Source: Ammoniphilus sp. CFH 90114
GTDB taxonomy: Bacteria; Bacillota; Bacilli; Aneurinibacillales; RAOX-1
Length of the DNA stretch: 64,000 nucleotides
Direction of reading: 5' to 3'
Assembly: GCF_004123195.1 (NCBI RefSeq)
Contig: NZ_SDLI01000004.1
Location: forward strand, 343,841-407,840
Position 1 is the first letter of the stretch; each line of letters starts with the position of its first letter. A program made the translations under genes and the position numbers. Below, piece after piece: positions 50,267 through 58,942 of this stretch. Under the pieces are notes generated by a model that was not told the DNA's origin, made no database searches, and saw nothing but the letters and a program-made list of their open reading frames with translations.

Positions 50267-51970
50267 CTATAAGATTAGCTGATACGCATCTCGAGCCATG
50301 ATTAATTCCTCATTAGTAGGAATAACCAAGACTTTCACTGGGGAGTATCGACTGCTGATAAAACGCTCACCTCGCTTCTGATAATTCGCTTCATGATCAA
50401 GATAGACACCGGCATATTCGAGTCCTGTACAAACCATCTCCCTGATTTCTGGACTATTTTCTCCAATACCAGCTGTAAATATGATTCCATCTACTCCATT
50501 CAGCCTAGCTAAGTAAAGACCAATGTGGGTATGAAGCTTCGTTGAGAATATATCGATGGCTAGTCGGCACCTCTCATCTCCATCGGCCGCTCCTTGTAGA
50601 ACATCGCGGATATCATTAGACCTTCCAGATATCCCTAGAAGACCACTTCGTTTATTCAATACCTCAATAGCCCCATGGACATCTGTCTGTTGAATTTCTG
50701 CTATATACGGCACAATTCCAGGGTCGATGTTTCCACTGCGAGTTCCCATGCTGACTCCCGCCAGCGGTGTCATTCCCATGGAAGTATCATATGACTTCCC
50801 ATTTCGTATAGCAGTAATGGATACACCATTACCAATATGGCAGCTAATCAAACGGAGCTTTTCCTTTGGAATTTCCATCATTTCTTCCGCGCGCTCCATA
50901 ACGTAACGGTGACTAGATCCATGAAAACCGTACTTACGGATCTTATGGTTTAAATACAACTCATAGGGTATAGGGTAAATATACGAAGACGGGGGCATTG
51001 TCTGATGGAACGCTGTATCAAAAACAGCCACCTGGGGCAATCCCGGGAAAAGTTTTTCTGCCCATTCTATTCCCAACAAGTTTACGGGGTTATGCAAGGG
51101 AGCCAAAGGTGATAACCTGCGAATGATATCTTTTGTCTCCTCTGTTATAACAACCGACTGATCAAATTCTTCCCCTCCGTGAACGACTCGATGGGCCACC
51201 GCATCAATATGATAAGGACTCATTTGCTGAGCTATTTCTTCAATGTGACCTCCATAGGCTTCTTCGGTAACTTTTTCTATAACTCCTGATTCGAGAATAG
51301 ACTTACTTGGCATTTCATATAGCTTATACTTTATGGATGAACTCCCGCAATTAAACAATAGAATGGTCTTCGGGCTCATCACACGCAATTCACGATAAGC
51401 ATCCAACTCGATAACTTCAACTAGGTCTCCATTTTTTAAATTAGCAGCATTTCCTTCGTCCGTATCCACATGAAATTCCAAAACGTAATTGGGATCTACT
51501 CTGCATAGTACATTCTCAAGAATGACAGATCGTTCACCCTTTGTTTTTACGCTAACAATATCTTTATCCCTGACGCCAATACGGACTGCATCTTCTTCAT
51601 CCATATGTATATGACGAACAGGCAGAATAACCCCTTCCGTTAACTCTACTCGTCCCTTTGTTCCTTCAATTATAATGCCTGGCGTATGGTCTAAATCACC
51701 GGAATCACGTACGGGAGGCTTGACACCAAGAACAAAGCTGTCTGTTTTCGATATCTCTAGCTGAGATCGCTTCCGCTCTGGCCCTAAGATCCGAACATGA
51801 TGAATCTTTCCCTTTGGCCCCTCGATCGTTACGGTTTCCTCACAAGCGTACTGTCCCGGTTGTTTAAGGTCTTTCATCTTCTTTAATTGATAACCTTTAC
51901 CGAATAGAATATCCACATGCTCTCTGGTTAAGTGAATATGACGATTTGAAATTCCAACGGGTACTTTCAA
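50267..51970 (-). CDS. Fused PduL-type phosphotransacylase and acetate/propionate kinase
   Basis: 567 residues in one uninterrupted frame. Residues 1-195 are a PduL domain (PVGISNRHIHLT ... GPERKRSQLEISKTD ... PVRHIHMDEEDA ... LEFHVDTDEGN). The six expected zinc ligands are present: H11, H13, E72, H120, H122 and H167. From about 201 an AckA domain begins (TILLFNCGSSSIKYKLY) with VAHRVVHGGE, VFDTAFHQTM, KYGFHGSSHRYV, CHIGNGVSITAI, TPLAGVSMGTRSGNIDPG, FTAGIGENS and the final NEELIMARDAYQLI. The first domain makes acyl phosphate from acyl-CoA and the second makes ATP and carboxylate, so the pathway is joined on one chain. Normally these are separate proteins of about 210 and 400 residues; the kinase part (about 367) is slightly short. 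TTG at 51970 has GGAGGG 7 bases upstream. Confidence 0.88.
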   Translation of the reverse strand: MKVPVGISNRHIHLTREHVDILFGKGYQLKKMKDLKQPGQYACEETVTIEGPKGKIHHVRILGPERKRSQLEISKTDSFVLGVKPPVRDSGDLDHTPGIIIEGTKGRVELTEGVILPVRHIHMDEEDAVRIGVRDKDIVSVKTKGERSVILENVLCRVDPNYVLEFHVDTDEGNAANLKNGDLVEVIELDAYRELRVMSPKTILLFNCGSSSIKYKLYEMPSKSILESGVIEKVTEEAYGGHIEEIAQQMSPYHIDAVAHRVVHGGEEFDQSVVITEETKDIIRRLSPLAPLHNPVNLLGIEWAEKLFPGLPQVAVFDTAFHQTMPPSSYIYPIPYELYLNHKIRKYGFHGSSHRYVMERAEEMMEIPKEKLRLISCHIGNGVSITAIRNGKSYDTSMGMTPLAGVSMGTRSGNIDPGIVPYIAEIQQTDVHGAIEVLNKRSGLLGISGRSNDIRDVLQGAADGDERCRLAIDIFSTKLHTHIGLYLARLNGVDGIIFTAGIGENSPEIREMVCTGLEYAGVYLDHEANYQKRGERFISSRYSPVKVLVIPTNEELIMARDAYQLIL

Positions 51971-52047
51971 GACCAATCCCTCCGAACCCCATATCTTTTA
52001 TTTCTCCCTATAGGATGTTCATTTCGGAAGGAATTTACGACAGATGT

Positions 52048-52108
52048 AAAAATGGGATATTTTCACATCACGAGAAAACATCTCCTTATCATGTGAAAAT
52101 ACCCCATT
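52048..52108 (-). terminator. Intrinsic terminator of the 74-residue gene
   Basis: ATGGGGTATTTTCACAT pairs with ATGTGAAAATATCCCAT (one mismatch) across a 22-base loop, followed by TTTTTACA on the minus strand. Confidence 0.75.
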
Positions 52109-52111
52109 CTA

Positions 52112-52336
52112 TTAATTTTTATGATCTGCTGGTTTAAAATAGTGATAAAGCTGGAATAACATTTCAGTAGCAATGATCAGTGGAACAATGACAACAAACA
52201 TCGTGACCACTACATTATCCACGTCATGAAGCCAACTGGTAACTTCTAGATATTGATAGAGAATTATAAGACAAAAACCGGTGATTAGGGCGAAGAGACC
52301 CTTTTGCACATGCATTCTAGCCTGCTTGTTTTCCAT
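52112..52336 (-). CDS. Small two-helix membrane protein
   Basis: 74 residues. Two hydrophobic helices (GLFALITGFCLIILYQYL and VVVTMFVVIVPLIIATEMLF). AAGGAGGGAAGG precedes the ATG. The layout recalls YkyA/YqhV-type small spore-former membrane proteins, but no family can be named. Confidence 0.55.
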   Translation of the reverse strand: MENKQARMHVQKGLFALITGFCLIILYQYLEVTSWLHDVDNVVVTMFVVIVPLIIATEMLFQLYHYFKPADHKN

Positions 52337-52427
52337 AGAGTTTTCCTTCCCTCCTTGCCTTTGATTTCCTACTCTATAAATGAAGACGAAGGAAGGGAGG
52401 AAAAGGTTACACTAGTTTCGCATACTT

Positions 52428-53552
52428 TTACAATTGACTGATTAATGGATTTAACTCTAGCTTCCATCGATCGATTACACTCTCTCGGCTTAATAAAAAT
52501 ATAACGCCAAGTTGTTGCTCTTTCTGCTCTTTTCGCTTTACTCTAATCGTAGCCATAATTTCCTGCATTAGAAAATTATCTTTTGGACTAGAACCACTCT
52601 CTAGTGAGTGAATCTTTACCCCTTCAATTTGATCAAGTTGCTGCAATAATTTTTCTACTCTATCTGCTTCGTATTGATTAAGAAGAAGCTTAATAATACT
52701 CTCATCCTGCTCGTTGACTGCTGTAATAAACAATGACACCAACTCCTCAGGGCTGCCTTGCACGATTCGGTCGTGGAGAAGGCCTGAAGCTTTTGTAATC
52801 ATGAGATCATGCCCTGGATCAGGTATAGCACGCCGATGTGTTGTACTGTCCTTAAAATGAATACAAAAGTGTCCAGGGAAGTTATTCCAAGAGATCGCTC
52901 CTCCCCCATGTGGCATTCCATGCATAGAGCCAGCGAGGGTTCTCCCTTCCGTTCGGACAAGGATCGCTCTTCGTTTCCAGCTCCATTTGCCATTATATAT
53001 ATCTTTCATTGTTTCTGTATCTGCAACTGTAATGGGCTGGACATCAGCATGCTGACTTCCTGCACGGCGCTGAACCATAAAGCGTAATCCGCTCTCGATA
53101 TCGACAACTTCTGCATACCCTTTGCGTGGAAAAAGCTTTTCTGCTTCCTTCCAGGACACCGACTCCCCAAAGTGATGCTTTCTAAGCATGGAGAGATAAG
53201 AATGAATCTTCATTTTTGTTTCTGGTGGAAGTACGATCTTTACACCTGTTTCGACTTGGAATAAGTTATAGGCATAACTGATCATAAAGGTTTCTGTTTT
53301 TGTTCCTTTTTTTATCTCAACATAGGCAAAAGGGAGCTCAGGTGCATGCTTTGTAGAAACCTGTTTACCCTTAAGGATATCTCTCGCCAGCTCCTTGTTC
53401 TCAATATGAAGGCGGCTCTCAAACAAAGCATAAGGGGAGGATTTCACAATAAAAGTTAACTCATTTTTCTCCTTTCCTTCTGTTGGCATCGGGACAGAAA
53501 CCATCAACAAAAGTAGGAGCGCTAAGGGTAAAACCAATCGCCAGATTTTCAT
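52428..53552 (-). CDS. Secreted protein with conserved GSMHGMPHG...HFCIHF core
   Basis: 374 residues. Signal peptide (1-26). Residues 30-140 are a beta-rich domain. The central part (about 190-265) holds WKRRAILVRTEGRTLAGSMHG, MPHGGGAISWNNFPGHFCIHF, DSTTHRRAIPDPGHDLMITK. The clustered His and Asp (H in SMHG, MPHG, GHFCIHF, STTH and PDPGHD) look like a metal-dependent or catalytic site. I have seen this core in secreted proteins of spore formers with stalk or wall-binding domains, but do not know a tested function. The last 110 residues are a separate alpha/beta domain. AGGAGG precedes the ATG. Confidence 0.65.
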   Translation of the reverse strand: MKIWRLVLPLALLLLLMVSVPMPTEGKEKNELTFIVKSSPYALFESRLHIENKELARDILKGKQVSTKHAPELPFAYVEIKKGTKTETFMISYAYNLFQVETGVKIVLPPETKMKIHSYLSMLRKHHFGESVSWKEAEKLFPRKGYAEVVDIESGLRFMVQRRAGSQHADVQPITVADTETMKDIYNGKWSWKRRAILVRTEGRTLAGSMHGMPHGGGAISWNNFPGHFCIHFKDSTTHRRAIPDPGHDLMITKASGLLHDRIVQGSPEELVSLFITAVNEQDESIIKLLLNQYEADRVEKLLQQLDQIEGVKIHSLESGSSPKDNFLMQEIMATIRVKRKEQKEQQLGVIFLLSRESVIDRWKLELNPLISQL

Positions 53553-53581
53553 GATCTTCCTCCTAAAAGGCGGTGCAATAG

Positions 53582-53605
53582 AAAAACCCCAGAAGTCCGG
53601 GATTC
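53582..53605 (-). terminator. Intrinsic terminator of yugN
   Basis: ATCCCGGA with CTGGGGTT-type pairing around a short loop, then TTTTTC on the minus strand, at the yugN stop. Confidence 0.65.
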
Positions 53606-54034
53606 TTATTGTACATAAGGCAGAATTTTTGCTATTGCAGCTCTCGCCTCTTCCACTCTCCTGTCTACATCATGAATATCTCCATCCACCTCGGCTGGCG
53701 TTTGGAACTGATTGACCAACGTATTAAGCTGTCCTGGTAATTGGTCAACTAAAGGGATGGAATCGCTAAAATTTCGAGTATGAACAACATGTCTTACAAG
53801 AAAAGGCTGGTGAAACCTCAGTCGAGCACCTCCGTCATCAAGTTCACCTTCCATCACCTCTACGGGAACGCGCAGATAAATTGTTTCGCCGCCATCCCTT
53901 TCTAAGGCTGCATCGAAGTAGCCCTTATCATATTCCCAATTTCCGCCCAATACAAAGCCTTCTCTATTAAACGCATCTTCAATTTCACCGTAGGTGGCAA
54001 CTTTACCTTCTATCTCAGACGGTACAGAAATCAT
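53606..54034 (-). CDS. yugN: YugN-like family protein
   Basis: 142 residues. The family pattern is present: VPSEIEGKVATYGEIEDAFNREGFVLGGNWEYDKGYFD, then YLRVPVEVMEGELD and FLVRHVVHTRN. YugN-like proteins are soluble and widespread in Bacillales without an assigned reaction. An AGGTGTGATT is about 12 bases before the ATG. Confidence 0.8.
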   Translation of the reverse strand: MISVPSEIEGKVATYGEIEDAFNREGFVLGGNWEYDKGYFDAALERDGGETIYLRVPVEVMEGELDDGGARLRFHQPFLVRHVVHTRNFSDSIPLVDQLPGQLNTLVNQFQTPAEVDGDIHDVDRRVEEARAAIAKILPYVQ

Positions 54035-54104
54035 AAATACAAATCACACCTTCCCTAAATTCAATTTCTCCTTATAATACATAGCTTTCCCAACATAAGG
54101 GTTT

Positions 54105-54764
54105 TCATGAAAGCTTCAATTTTTTCCTAACCAAACTCATCCCAACCACTAAAATGAAACCAAAACCAAGTACGAGGAGTAAAATTCGTCCTTTATTCTC
54201 AGAAAAATAAATTATGTCATTTCCAATCATGGATTGAACCAATATGGCAGGGATCTTTCCTATCGAGGTTGCAAGGATATAGGCCCTCCCTTCAAGTTTC
54301 GATACCCCTGAAGCTAAATTTAAGGCAACGGGCGGGATGACAGGAAACAACCTTAATGTAAGGATGGAGCGAAAACCATTTCTCTTTACAAAATCATCCA
54401 TCTTCATCAGCTTAGGGTGATGTTCTAGCTTTCGTTGAGCCCAATCTCTTCCTGTTGTGCGTGCGACATAAAACATCAAGACAGACGCCACTACCGCACT
54501 AATCCAGTTTATTAGAAATCCCCCAACCAATCCGAAAACTAAAACATTAGCTGCAACCAGTACAAGGAAGGGGATCACGGGCAAAAAGGTTTGAATAATG
54601 ATTAATGCACTCCCGAGCAAAACAGCCCACACACCTAATCCTCTTAGCCATTCAGCAATAAGATGGATATCCATAGCGGATAACTTCTCTCGTATTGGCC
54701 CTAAAAACGTTAAAATAAATGCTGCTATGAGAATGAACAGCACGATTATCCATCTTTTTTTCAT
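54105..54764 (-). CDS. TVP38/TMEM64 (SNARE-associated, DedA-like) membrane protein
   Basis: 219 residues, about five or six hydrophobic segments. The conserved centre is FGLVGGFLINWISAVVASVLMFYVART and NGFRSILTLRLFPVIPPVALNLASGVSKL, the VTT/TVP38 signature. Related proteins are lipid or metal transport factors. AGGTGAG is 8 bases before the ATG. It is transcribed alone, divergent from the YheC/D gene. Confidence 0.82.
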   Translation of the reverse strand: MKKRWIIVLFILIAAFILTFLGPIREKLSAMDIHLIAEWLRGLGVWAVLLGSALIIIQTFLPVIPFLVLVAANVLVFGLVGGFLINWISAVVASVLMFYVARTTGRDWAQRKLEHHPKLMKMDDFVKRNGFRSILTLRLFPVIPPVALNLASGVSKLEGRAYILATSIGKIPAILVQSMIGNDIIYFSENKGRILLLVLGFGFILVVGMSLVRKKLKLS

Positions 54765-54873
54765 CCTTCCGTCTCACCTCACCTTTATAGTTTGCCTGTC
54801 ATAGGCATACAACCATTCCGTTTTTCTATAACAATCATAGGATATATAAACCAAATCTTAGGAGAGGATATCT

Positions 54874-55632
54874 GTGTATAAACGTAGATATCAATATGTA
54901 GTAAGTAAATGGGCTAAAACTCAGTTGCTGATGGAAAACGAGATGATTCGAAGTTACATTCCAGAAACGCAGCTCCTCACTAGACAATCCCTCCTCCAGA
55001 TGCTAGAGCGTTATCCTTTTCTTTATCTGAAGCCGGATAACGGGATGAAAGGAAAAGGAATTTTCAGACTGGACCAGATCCAGAAAACATACTGGCTTCA
55101 TACCAGCGAATGGGTAAAATCTTTTTCCAATTTAAATCAAGTTACGGGGATGCTAAAACGCCTTACTAAGGACAATAAATACCTTATTCAACAAGGCGTT
55201 GAGTTAATCACCCAGCAAGGGATGCCCATTGATTTCCGTCTTTTGTTACAAAAGCCAAAAGATGAGTGGGTCTATTCTGGGGTCGTAGGCAAACTGGGGG
55301 AAAAAAATAGTATTACAACTAATTTGGCCTGTGGGGGAAAAGCCATTCCCTTCCGTACCGCTATCGAAAACACGCTAGGGCTTTCCTACGGAGAAATCAG
55401 AGACTTAAGAGATGAATTAATGGATCTCAGTTTTCTTATTGCAGATGAACTTACCTTTACCTATCCCGGGTTACGTGAACTCGGCATTGATTATGCCATA
55501 GACACTAAAGGTAAGGCCTGGCTCATTGAAGTGAATACAACGCCAGGACATCGTTTATTTAAAGGTCTTCCTAATGAAAAGATCTACAAGCGGATCATCC
55601 GAAACATCAAAATAATTTACTCAGACACTTGA
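54874..55632 (+). CDS. YheC/YheD-family ATP-grasp protein (short form)
   Basis: 252 residues: only the ATP-grasp part of the family, without the N-terminal beta domain of the two long paralogues at 61025 and 62557. KPDNGMKGKGIFRLD supplies the nucleotide-binding Lys and Gly-rich loop, YLIQQGVELI and DFRLLLQK are mid-domain strands, and LIEVNTTPGHRLF holds the metal-binding Glu and Asn. YheC and YheD are spore coat-associated in B. subtilis. The start is GTG at 54874 after AGGAGAGG. Confidence 0.8.
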   Translation: MYKRRYQYVVSKWAKTQLLMENEMIRSYIPETQLLTRQSLLQMLERYPFLYLKPDNGMKGKGIFRLDQIQKTYWLHTSEWVKSFSNLNQVTGMLKRLTKDNKYLIQQGVELITQQGMPIDFRLLLQKPKDEWVYSGVVGKLGEKNSITTNLACGGKAIPFRTAIENTLGLSYGEIRDLRDELMDLSFLIADELTFTYPGLRELGIDYAIDTKGKAWLIEVNTTPGHRLFKGLPNEKIYKRIIRNIKIIYSDT

Positions 55633-55637
55633 TGATT

Positions 55638-55658
55638 ACCCCCTTAATTGGGGGTTTT
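55638..55658 (+). terminator. Intrinsic terminator of the short YheC/D gene
   Basis: ACCCCC pairs with GGGGGT around TTAATT, then TTT. It is short but GC-rich. Confidence 0.8.
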
Positions 55659-55722
55659 AACCATTTTCTCCCATTCACATACACTGTTTATGTAATAATT
55701 AGGAGAGAAGGCGGTTAACCCC

Positions 55723-56826
55723 ATGCGAAATAAGGATCACCTCTGTGTGATGTATACTTCTGAAAACGATTTGCTTCGTTTTTATTCGAACCTACCTGCG
55801 ATGGCCAAACAAAGAATTAAACTTTATCCTAAGTGGAACGCTCTTTCTTTACTTAATCAAGACTATGAAATTCTCAAAGACAGAATGGCCATCCAAGGAG
55901 AATCCGAGACGAAAGGACCCATTATAGAGCAAAATGTAATGTATAAGCTTCACCAAACCTATTCGGATAAGCAGGTCACGCCTTGGGGAGTTAGTCGAGT
56001 ACAGGCTCCAACCGCTTGGTCTCGGAACCAGGGAGATGGTGTCAGAGTAGGAATTATTGACACTGGAATTGACGCAAGACATCCCGATCTGAGAGATAAT
56101 GTAAAAGGCGGCATTAATACAGTAGACACTTCTAGCCCCTTTGTCGACAGAAACGGCCATGGAACACATGTAGCGGGCATCGTTGCGGCTTTGAATAATC
56201 AAATTGGAGTTGTAGGCGTGAGCCCAAAAGCTGCTCTCTATGCTCTCAAGGCTTTTGACGCAGATGGTACGGCCTCTCTCACCGATATTGCCCAAGCGAT
56301 TGATTGGGCGATCGACAACAACATCCGAATCCTTAATTTAAGCTTCGGTTCTAGGGATACGAGTAAGATCCTTCATCAAGCCATAAAGGCCGCATTAAAG
56401 AAGGGAATTCTTATGATTGCCTCCGCTGGAAATAGTTCAGAGACACTGGATTATCCTGCTCGTCATCCTGAAGTTCTCGCCGTTGGTGCCATTAATAAAA
56501 ATGGAAGAGTTCCTTCCTTTAGCAACTTTGGTAAAACGTTGAATTACGTGGAACCAGGAGTAGACATCCTCTCTACCTGGCCAGAATCACCAAATTATAA
56601 TACTCTCTCTGGAACTTCGATGGCCACTCCGCATCTCACAGGAATCTGTGCTCTACTGCTGTCCCAAGCTCCTGAGCTCACACCCTCTCAAATAAAGCGT
56701 ATCTTAGACCGTTCTGCACAAAAGTTGCCTCGTATCTCCTCTCGTAAGCAAGGACGAGGTATTGTGAAAGTAAATAGGGTGCTATCCCTTGCGAATAGAT
56801 TATCAAACAGAACATCTCCGTCTTAG
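55723..56826 (+). CDS. Subtilisin-family serine protease without signal peptide
   Basis: 367 residues. The catalytic triad is D113 (GIIDTGIDARHPD), H146 (GHGTHVAG) and S299 (LSGTSMATPH), with the oxyanion N237 in ASAGNSS. Residues 1-80 replace a propeptide but contain no export signal (MRNKDHLCVMYTSENDL), so the enzyme is probably intracellular or spore-located. Intracellular subtilisins normally start with a short LIPY-type inhibitory peptide, which is not seen here. GAAGGCGG is 8 bases before the ATG. Confidence 0.88.
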   Translation: MRNKDHLCVMYTSENDLLRFYSNLPAMAKQRIKLYPKWNALSLLNQDYEILKDRMAIQGESETKGPIIEQNVMYKLHQTYSDKQVTPWGVSRVQAPTAWSRNQGDGVRVGIIDTGIDARHPDLRDNVKGGINTVDTSSPFVDRNGHGTHVAGIVAALNNQIGVVGVSPKAALYALKAFDADGTASLTDIAQAIDWAIDNNIRILNLSFGSRDTSKILHQAIKAALKKGILMIASAGNSSETLDYPARHPEVLAVGAINKNGRVPSFSNFGKTLNYVEPGVDILSTWPESPNYNTLSGTSMATPHLTGICALLLSQAPELTPSQIKRILDRSAQKLPRISSRKQGRGIVKVNRVLSLANRLSNRTSPS

Positions 56827-56841
56827 GACGGAGATGTTTTC
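56812..56841 (+). terminator. Intrinsic terminator of the subtilase gene
   Basis: ACATCTCCGTC pairs perfectly with GACGGAGATGT around TTAG (the stop codon region), then TTT. Confidence 0.85.
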
Positions 56842-56995
56842 CGTTCTTAAGGTCAGTAGGAAGGAATGGGTGGCTTCTACTATACTAGGACTATACCTTT
56901 TCTTCCGTTGAGCCGAGGATGGGGCTATGCTATAGTTAAATTTATACTTGTGACAAGTAGTAAATAACTTCCCTAAGTTGGAGGTGGAAAGTCCA

Positions 56996-57790
56996 ATGAA
57001 CCGCTCACGCACGACGCGATACTTCTTAGGACTTATCATTATATTTACCGGTATTGGAATCTTATTTCACACCTTAGGCATCATGGACTTTCATCCCGGG
57101 AAACTGTTTCCTTTCCTTGTACTCTATTTTGCTGTTCGTTTATTGGAGCGGGGAAGAAAGATATTGGGAGGCATCCTATTTCTGTTTGGTTCCTTGTTTT
57201 TCCTAGATGCGTGGCTGTCTATACGGATCGGAGATCTTATTGGTTTTGCCCTTTCTTTTGCTATTATCTATTGGGGCTATCAGTTTATACGCTCAAAAAA
57301 GAAGGAAATCGAACTTCCTCCTGCCTCGATCCCACATCATTCTATGGATGAACAAGTAGAGGAAAAACAAGAACAACAACCTTCCCCACGACAAGGTGGG
57401 CCATCTTATACTATGGGCTCCCCCGAGATGAAGCAATCGCTCATCGGGAACCTCTTCTTAACAGGAAATCGATGGGAACTTAGAGATATGAACATTTGGC
57501 ATGGGATTGGAGAAGTTAAACTCGATCTTTCTCGTGCATTAATACACAACGGAGAAAGTGTAGTCATGATAAGCGGATGGATCGGGGATATCGATATTTA
57601 CGTTCCTTATGATCTCGATATTTCCTTAATCGCCAATGTTAATGTCGGGGATATTGATGTATTTGGGAATAAGCAAGGTGGCTTGAATCGAACTGTCACG
57701 TTAACGACTTCCAATTACCAGAATGCAGAAAAACGGGTTCGCATTATCGTCAACCTTCTCATAGGCGATATCGATATCACCTACGTGTAG
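56996..57790 (+). CDS. liaF: LiaF, inhibitor of the LiaRS envelope-stress system
   Basis: 264 residues. Four N-terminal hydrophobic segments (FLGLIIIFTGIGILF, LFPFLVLYFAVRLL, LGGILFLFGSLFFLD, GFALSFAIIYWGYQF), a Glu/Gln linker and a C-terminal beta-helix-like domain (GEVKLDLSRALIHNGESVVMISGWIGDIDIYVP, NVGDIDVFGN). LiaF holds LiaS inactive until bacitracin or other envelope damage. GGAGGTGG is before the ATG. It is first in liaF-liaS-liaR; liaI and liaH are absent. No clear LiaR box was found in the 150 bases upstream. Confidence 0.9.
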   Translation: MNRSRTTRYFLGLIIIFTGIGILFHTLGIMDFHPGKLFPFLVLYFAVRLLERGRKILGGILFLFGSLFFLDAWLSIRIGDLIGFALSFAIIYWGYQFIRSKKKEIELPPASIPHHSMDEQVEEKQEQQPSPRQGGPSYTMGSPEMKQSLIGNLFLTGNRWELRDMNIWHGIGEVKLDLSRALIHNGESVVMISGWIGDIDIYVPYDLDISLIANVNVGDIDVFGNKQGGLNRTVTLTTSNYQNAEKRVRIIVNLLIGDIDITYV

Positions 57791-57802
57791 GGGGCAAGAG
57801 AC

Positions 57803-58942
57803 ATGCCTGGAACTGAAAAAAAATTAACGAACATCCAATGGCAATTCATGCGTCATGCCATGTGGGGCTCCTTAGGTGCAGCTACTTTAGGCGGACTTTT
57901 CTTTTCTCTGATATGGTACCAAACCGAAGAACTAGTTTCTCTGCGCGAGTGGGCTTATCAAGCTTGGGAATGGAGCATCCCCCCCTTCCCTGGATTTCTG
58001 GTTATTAGTATCATGTTTATCATTTTGTGGGTCGTTGCCATCGTTATAGGAAGCAGCTTCGGGTACATTTACGGTAATTTATTAAAAAAGAGAATCGAGA
58101 TCCTATTACACTCTGCAATGAAACTAGAACGTGGGAATCTAACTATTCGAATCCCTGACTTAGGTGACGATGAGATCGGGCAGCTCGCCCGCCAACTCAA
58201 TGACATGACGATTCGCTTTCAACAGCAAGTGGCATCATTACAACGACTGTCCGCCCATAATGCAGAATTGACAGATCAAGTGAAACAAGCGGCTATTGTG
58301 GAAGAACGTCAGCGATTAGCCCGAGAGCTTCACGATGCGGTAAGCCAACAGCTCTTTGCCATCTCTATGACCATGGCCGCACTAAAACGAACACTAGCCC
58401 AGGACCCTGATAAAGCTAGCCGACAGGCCGAATTAGTAGAAGAAATGGCCGCAGCAGCCCAATCCGAAATGAGAGCTCTTCTCCTCCATCTCCGTCCGGC
58501 ACACCTAGAAGGAAAAATGCTCCGTCAAGGCGTTGAAGATCTTCTTCGTGAACTTCAAGCCAAACACTCTTTAGCCTTTCACTGGTCCTTAGAAGAACTC
58601 CCCTCCATGCCCAAGGGAATGGAGGACCATTTATTCCGTATTCTGCAAGAAGCCTTATCTAATACACTACGTCATGCGAAAGCTCAACGAGTAGAAATCA
58701 AGTTAGTCGTCATCGAAAATAATCTGCGCTTGAAAATTACAGATGATGGTATTGGTTTTTCCTTAGACAAAGATCGTAAAGCCTCCTCCTATGGTATGGC
58801 TCTCATGCATGAACGAGTCGCTGAGATTGGGGGCGTACTGAATATCTCATCTGCCCCTGGGCAAGGAACATTGATTGAGGTAACCATCCCTTTAATCATG
58901 GGAAGAGGAAGCGAGGAAAGCGTGAATGAACAAAATGATTAA
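57803..58942 (+). CDS. liaS: Sensor histidine kinase LiaS
   Basis: 379 residues. Two membrane helices near 21-40 and 64-92 with a short outside loop, as in intramembrane-sensing kinases; HAMP (95-145), then the HisKA_3 helix with phosphoacceptor H177 (LARELHDAVSQQL). The ATPase domain has N in LFRILQEALSNTLRHAKA and DDGIGFSL and GYGMALMHER-type G boxes. Its start is 12 bases after liaF. Confidence 0.9.
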   Translation: MPGTEKKLTNIQWQFMRHAMWGSLGAATLGGLFFSLIWYQTEELVSLREWAYQAWEWSIPPFPGFLVISIMFIILWVVAIVIGSSFGYIYGNLLKKRIEILLHSAMKLERGNLTIRIPDLGDDEIGQLARQLNDMTIRFQQQVASLQRLSAHNAELTDQVKQAAIVEERQRLARELHDAVSQQLFAISMTMAALKRTLAQDPDKASRQAELVEEMAAAAQSEMRALLLHLRPAHLEGKMLRQGVEDLLRELQAKHSLAFHWSLEELPSMPKGMEDHLFRILQEALSNTLRHAKAQRVEIKLVVIENNLRLKITDDGIGFSLDKDRKASSYGMALMHERVAEIGGVLNISSAPGQGTLIEVTIPLIMGRGSEESVNEQND

